NCBI RefSeq assembly: GCF_027530345.1
Contig: NZ_JAPZQK010000013.1
Location: 62,001-126,000, forward strand
Length of the DNA: 64,000 nucleotides
Origin: Silanimonas sp.
Lineage (GTDB): Bacteria > Pseudomonadota > Gammaproteobacteria > Xanthomonadales > Xanthomonadaceae
Direction: 5' to 3'
The first letter of the stretch is position 1. Every line of letters begins with the position of its first letter. The translations under genes and the position numbers were made by a program. Shown here one piece after another: positions 61,805 to 64,000 of this stretch. Below the pieces are notes generated by a model that made no database searches, had not been told where the DNA came from, and was given only the letters and a program-made list of their open reading frames with translations.

Positions 61805-61823
61805 GCCCCGGGAGAACCGGGGC
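61805..61823. terminator. Weak stem-loop between convergent proA and the RND pump
   Basis: GCCCCGG-GAGAA-CCGGGGC, 7 bp, 4 nt after the proA stop. No T tract on either side, so termination is uncertain. Confidence 0.35.
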
Positions 61824-61836
61824 TCGCGCCGGGCCC

Positions 61837-64000
61837 TCAGTGGGCGGTACCGATCTCGCGCACGCCAGCCCACTCGCGGGCACGACGGAACGCGGCACCG
61901 CTCCAGTTCCCGACGTCGTCGAGGATCGCGTAGATCGTCGGCAGGAAGACCAGGCTGACGACCGTCGAGAAGATCAGGCCACCGACGATGGCTCGGGCCA
62001 TCGGGTAGTAGCCCGGGCCATCGCCGCCGATCTGCGCACCGCCGAGCGTCAGCGGAATCATGCCGAGGATCGTCGTGCCCATCGTCATCAGGATGGGCCG
62101 CAGGCGTTCGCGACTGCCCTCCACCAGTGCATCGAGGCGGCTGTAGCCCTCCCGGCGCAGGTTGTTGATGTGCTCGATCATCACGATGCCGTTGTTCACC
62201 ACCACGCCCATCAGCACCAGGATGCCGATCGCCGCCATGATCGTGAACGTGGTGTTGGTGATCACGAAGAACCAGAACACGCCGAAGGCCGAGAACACGA
62301 TGCTGCTCATGATCGCCAACGGGTACAGCAAGGACTCGAATAGCGCAGCCATGATGATGAAGATCATGATCATGGCGATGAGCGTGTTGAAGGCCATCTG
62401 CGTACCGGCCTCGTCATTCCGCTGGAAATCGCCACCAAAACTGAAGCCGTAGCCAGGCGGGAACGTCACCTTGGCGAGCACTTCGGTCATGGCCTTGCGG
62501 GCGTCCTCGTTGGTTTGCTTGTCGCCGAGGTTGGCCGCGATATTGAGCGATGTCCGGCGGTTCTCCCGATTGATCTGCCCGGCACCGCGCTCGATGTCCA
62601 CCTTCACCATCGACATCAGCGGCACGCGGCTGCCGTCTGGACGCGTCAGCTGCAACGACTGCAGGTCCTGCACACGGAACTTCTCCGCGCCAGCGAAGCG
62701 CGCCCACACGGGCACCTCTTCGCCACGGCCGCGGAACTCGCGAAGCGGCGTGCCGCGCAGGGCGATGCCGATGTACTGCGCCACCTCCTGGGCTGAGAAT
62801 CCATAGGCCGCGGCGCGATCGCGATCCACGCTGACGCGAACCTCGCTGGTCTCGTCGCCGGTATCGATACGGACATCGCGGAGTTCCGGGCGACGGGCAA
62901 GCACGGGAACGATCTGCTCGGCGAGCAGCATCAGCTCCTCGTTCGAATCCCCATTCAGCGAGACACGGACGCCCTCGTTCTGGCCGCCGCCGCCGCCACC
63001 GCCACCCGGGCCGCCACTGCCCTCGATGCCGATCTCGGCCAGCGCGGACTTGGGCAGGATCTTGCGGATCTTCTCCTGCAGCTCCTCGGTCGGAAGCAGG
63101 TCGCCCTCCGACTTCAAGGTCACGTCGATGCCGCCCCAACCCCGCTCGCTGTAGACCGTGTAGATCTGCTCGATCTGCAGCTCTTCGCGCTTGGCGTCGA
63201 GCACCTCCTCCACCTTGAGCATCTCGCCGAGCATCTGGTCGAGGCTGTAGGAGCCGCGCCAGTCGAAATAGATGTCGATCTCGCGGCCGGCGTCGTTCTT
63301 GAACATGTCGACCTTCATCAACCCGGTCGCGGCAGGAACGATGCTGAGGATGACGATCAGGACGATACCGAACACCGACCAACCGCGATGCTCGAGCGAC
63401 CAGCGCAGGCCATCGGCGTAACGGCGGGTGAGCCACGGGACGAAGCCCGTAGTCAGGCCCAGCGCCGGCGGCGTGGCCACCTTGGCCGAAAGCATCGGGA
63501 TCAGGCTCACCGCCACCAGCCACGAGGCCAGCAACGAGATGGTGATCGTCGCCGCGACCTGGCCGAGGAAGATGCTGATCTGGTTGACGTCGCCGAACAG
63601 GTTCGGCACGAACACGATGATGCTCGTCAGCGTGCCGGCGCTGATCGCCAGCTGCACGCTGCGCGTGCCCTCGATCGCGCAGCGATACGGATCATTCGGA
63701 TACTTCTCGCGGTACTGGTAGATGCTCTCCACCACCACGACCGCGTTGTCCACCAGCATGCCGAGCCCGAGCAGCAGACCCATCATGGTGAGGATGTTCA
63801 ACGTCAGGCCCATGAAGTACATGATGCCCAGCGTCATCACGATGCAGACCGGGATGGCGAGCGTCACCATCAGGGTGCTCGGCCAGTGGCGCAGGAAGTA
63901 GAACAGGATGAAGATCGAGAGCAGGCAGCCGACGATGCCGGCTTCCGTCAGCTCGAAGATCGAGCTCTTCACCGATTCGGCCTGATCGTCCGCGATGAGC
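61837..64000 (-). CDS. RND-family efflux transporter permease, C-terminal part (cut by window edge)
   Basis: About 720 residues of an AcrB-like inner-membrane pump; translation continues past 63972 (the GTG there is internal, preceded by LIADDQAES) and the N-terminus is beyond 64000. Features: VKSSIFELTEAGIVGCLLSIFILFYFLRHW, MGLLLGLGMLVDNAVVVVESI (the TM4 Asp pair region), a glycine run (GGPGGGGGGGGQ) in the porter region, and GVVVNNGIVMIEHINNLRREG with MTMGTTILGMIPLTLGG. Substrate class (multidrug, metal, lipid) cannot be read. Convergent with proA. Confidence 0.92.
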   Translation of the reverse strand, partial: LIADDQAESVKSSIFELTEAGIVGCLLSIFILFYFLRHWPSTLMVTLAIPVCIVMTLGIMYFMGLTLNILTMMGLLLGLGMLVDNAVVVVESIYQYREKYPNDPYRCAIEGTRSVQLAISAGTLTSIIVFVPNLFGDVNQISIFLGQVAATITISLLASWLVAVSLIPMLSAKVATPPALGLTTGFVPWLTRRYADGLRWSLEHRGWSVFGIVLIVILSIVPAATGLMKVDMFKNDAGREIDIYFDWRGSYSLDQMLGEMLKVEEVLDAKREELQIEQIYTVYSERGWGGIDVTLKSEGDLLPTEELQEKIRKILPKSALAEIGIEGSGGPGGGGGGGGQNEGVRVSLNGDSNEELMLLAEQIVPVLARRPELRDVRIDTGDETSEVRVSVDRDRAAAYGFSAQEVAQYIGIALRGTPLREFRGRGEEVPVWARFAGAEKFRVQDLQSLQLTRPDGSRVPLMSMVKVDIERGAGQINRENRRTSLNIAANLGDKQTNEDARKAMTEVLAKVTFPPGYGFSFGGDFQRNDEAGTQMAFNTLIAMIMIFIIMAALFESLLYPLAIMSSIVFSAFGVFWFFVITNTTFTIMAAIGILVLMGVVVNNGIVMIEHINNLRREGYSRLDALVEGSRERLRPILMTMGTTILGMIPLTLGGAQIGGDGPGYYPMARAIVGGLIFSTVVSLVFLPTIYAILDDVGNWSGAAFRRAREWAGVREIGTAH

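Overview
This is a high-GC, gene-dense chromosomal segment most consistent with a gammaproteobacterium of the Xanthomonadaceae/Lysobacteraceae type. The serC-pheA-hisC-aroA-cmk-rpsA order, the many ATGA/GTGA stop-start overlaps, the rpmJ paralogue without the full zinc-ligand set, and the aguA/aguB and proB/proA pairs support this. No tRNA, rRNA, CRISPR array, transposase or integrase was recognised.

Layout. (1) 1-7.2 kb: aromatic amino acid/serine operon on the minus strand (serC, pheA, hisC, aroA, cmk, start of rpsA), preceded by a tail-anchored double-FHA protein. (2) 6.9-15.8 kb: lipid and storage-granule genes: a PHA-system protein, a patatin phospholipase, a phasin, an Mrr-fold membrane protein, a two-domain fatty acyl-CoA reductase, acyl-CoA-binding protein, a TetR regulator, a second phasin-like protein and a TPR-like protein. 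(3) 15.8-38.2 kb: exopolysaccharide locus. A 14-gene minus-strand operon (33.4 down to 15.8 kb) has export protein, chain-length determinant, degenerate BY-kinase-like protein, outer-membrane beta-barrel, deacetylase (frameshifted), one GT2 and three GT4 glycosyltransferases, two asparagine-synthase-type amidotransferases, an O-antigen ligase/polymerase, a MurJ/Wzx-type flippase and a secreted beta-propeller protein. Next to it lie a polyprenyl-phosphate sugar transferase, a UDP-sugar dehydrogenase and a 4-epimerase. Many families are those of exosortase-A/PEP-CTERM-associated EPS loci, but no exosortase or PEP-CTERM tail is visible. (4) 37.2-52.4 kb: plus-strand operon with the epimerase, a 3224-residue PKS-aminotransferase-NRPS megasynthase (carrier-KS-AT-ACP-AMT-C-A-PCP-C-PCP, no thioesterase), two exosortase-A-type alpha/beta hydrolases without the usual serine, a cupin/JmjC-like oxygenase, a GINT1-like propeller protein and a VanZ-like membrane protein. 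(5) 52.4-54.8 kb: a larger paralogue of the secreted propeller protein with three N-terminal repeats. (6) 55.5-64 kb: housekeeping genes: rpmJ paralogue, small periplasmic protein, aguA, aguB, TraB-family protein, proB, proA and the C-terminal part of an RND pump cut by the window edge.

How it fits together. The polysaccharide genes look sufficient for a Wzx/Wzy-type EPS with HexNAcA-type uronic acid, possibly amidated by the AsnB-like proteins. The megasynthase is fused by operon structure to the sugar epimerase and lies beside the polymer operon; a 16-bp element (TGAGAAYCMGGTCACA) is shared by the starts of the two minus-strand EPS transcription units, and a weaker relative precedes the epimerase-megasynthase operon. 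The working hypothesis is that the locus makes a polysaccharide together with, or decorated by, a short beta-amino-acyl/glycyl lipopeptide. This is inference; the product is unknown.
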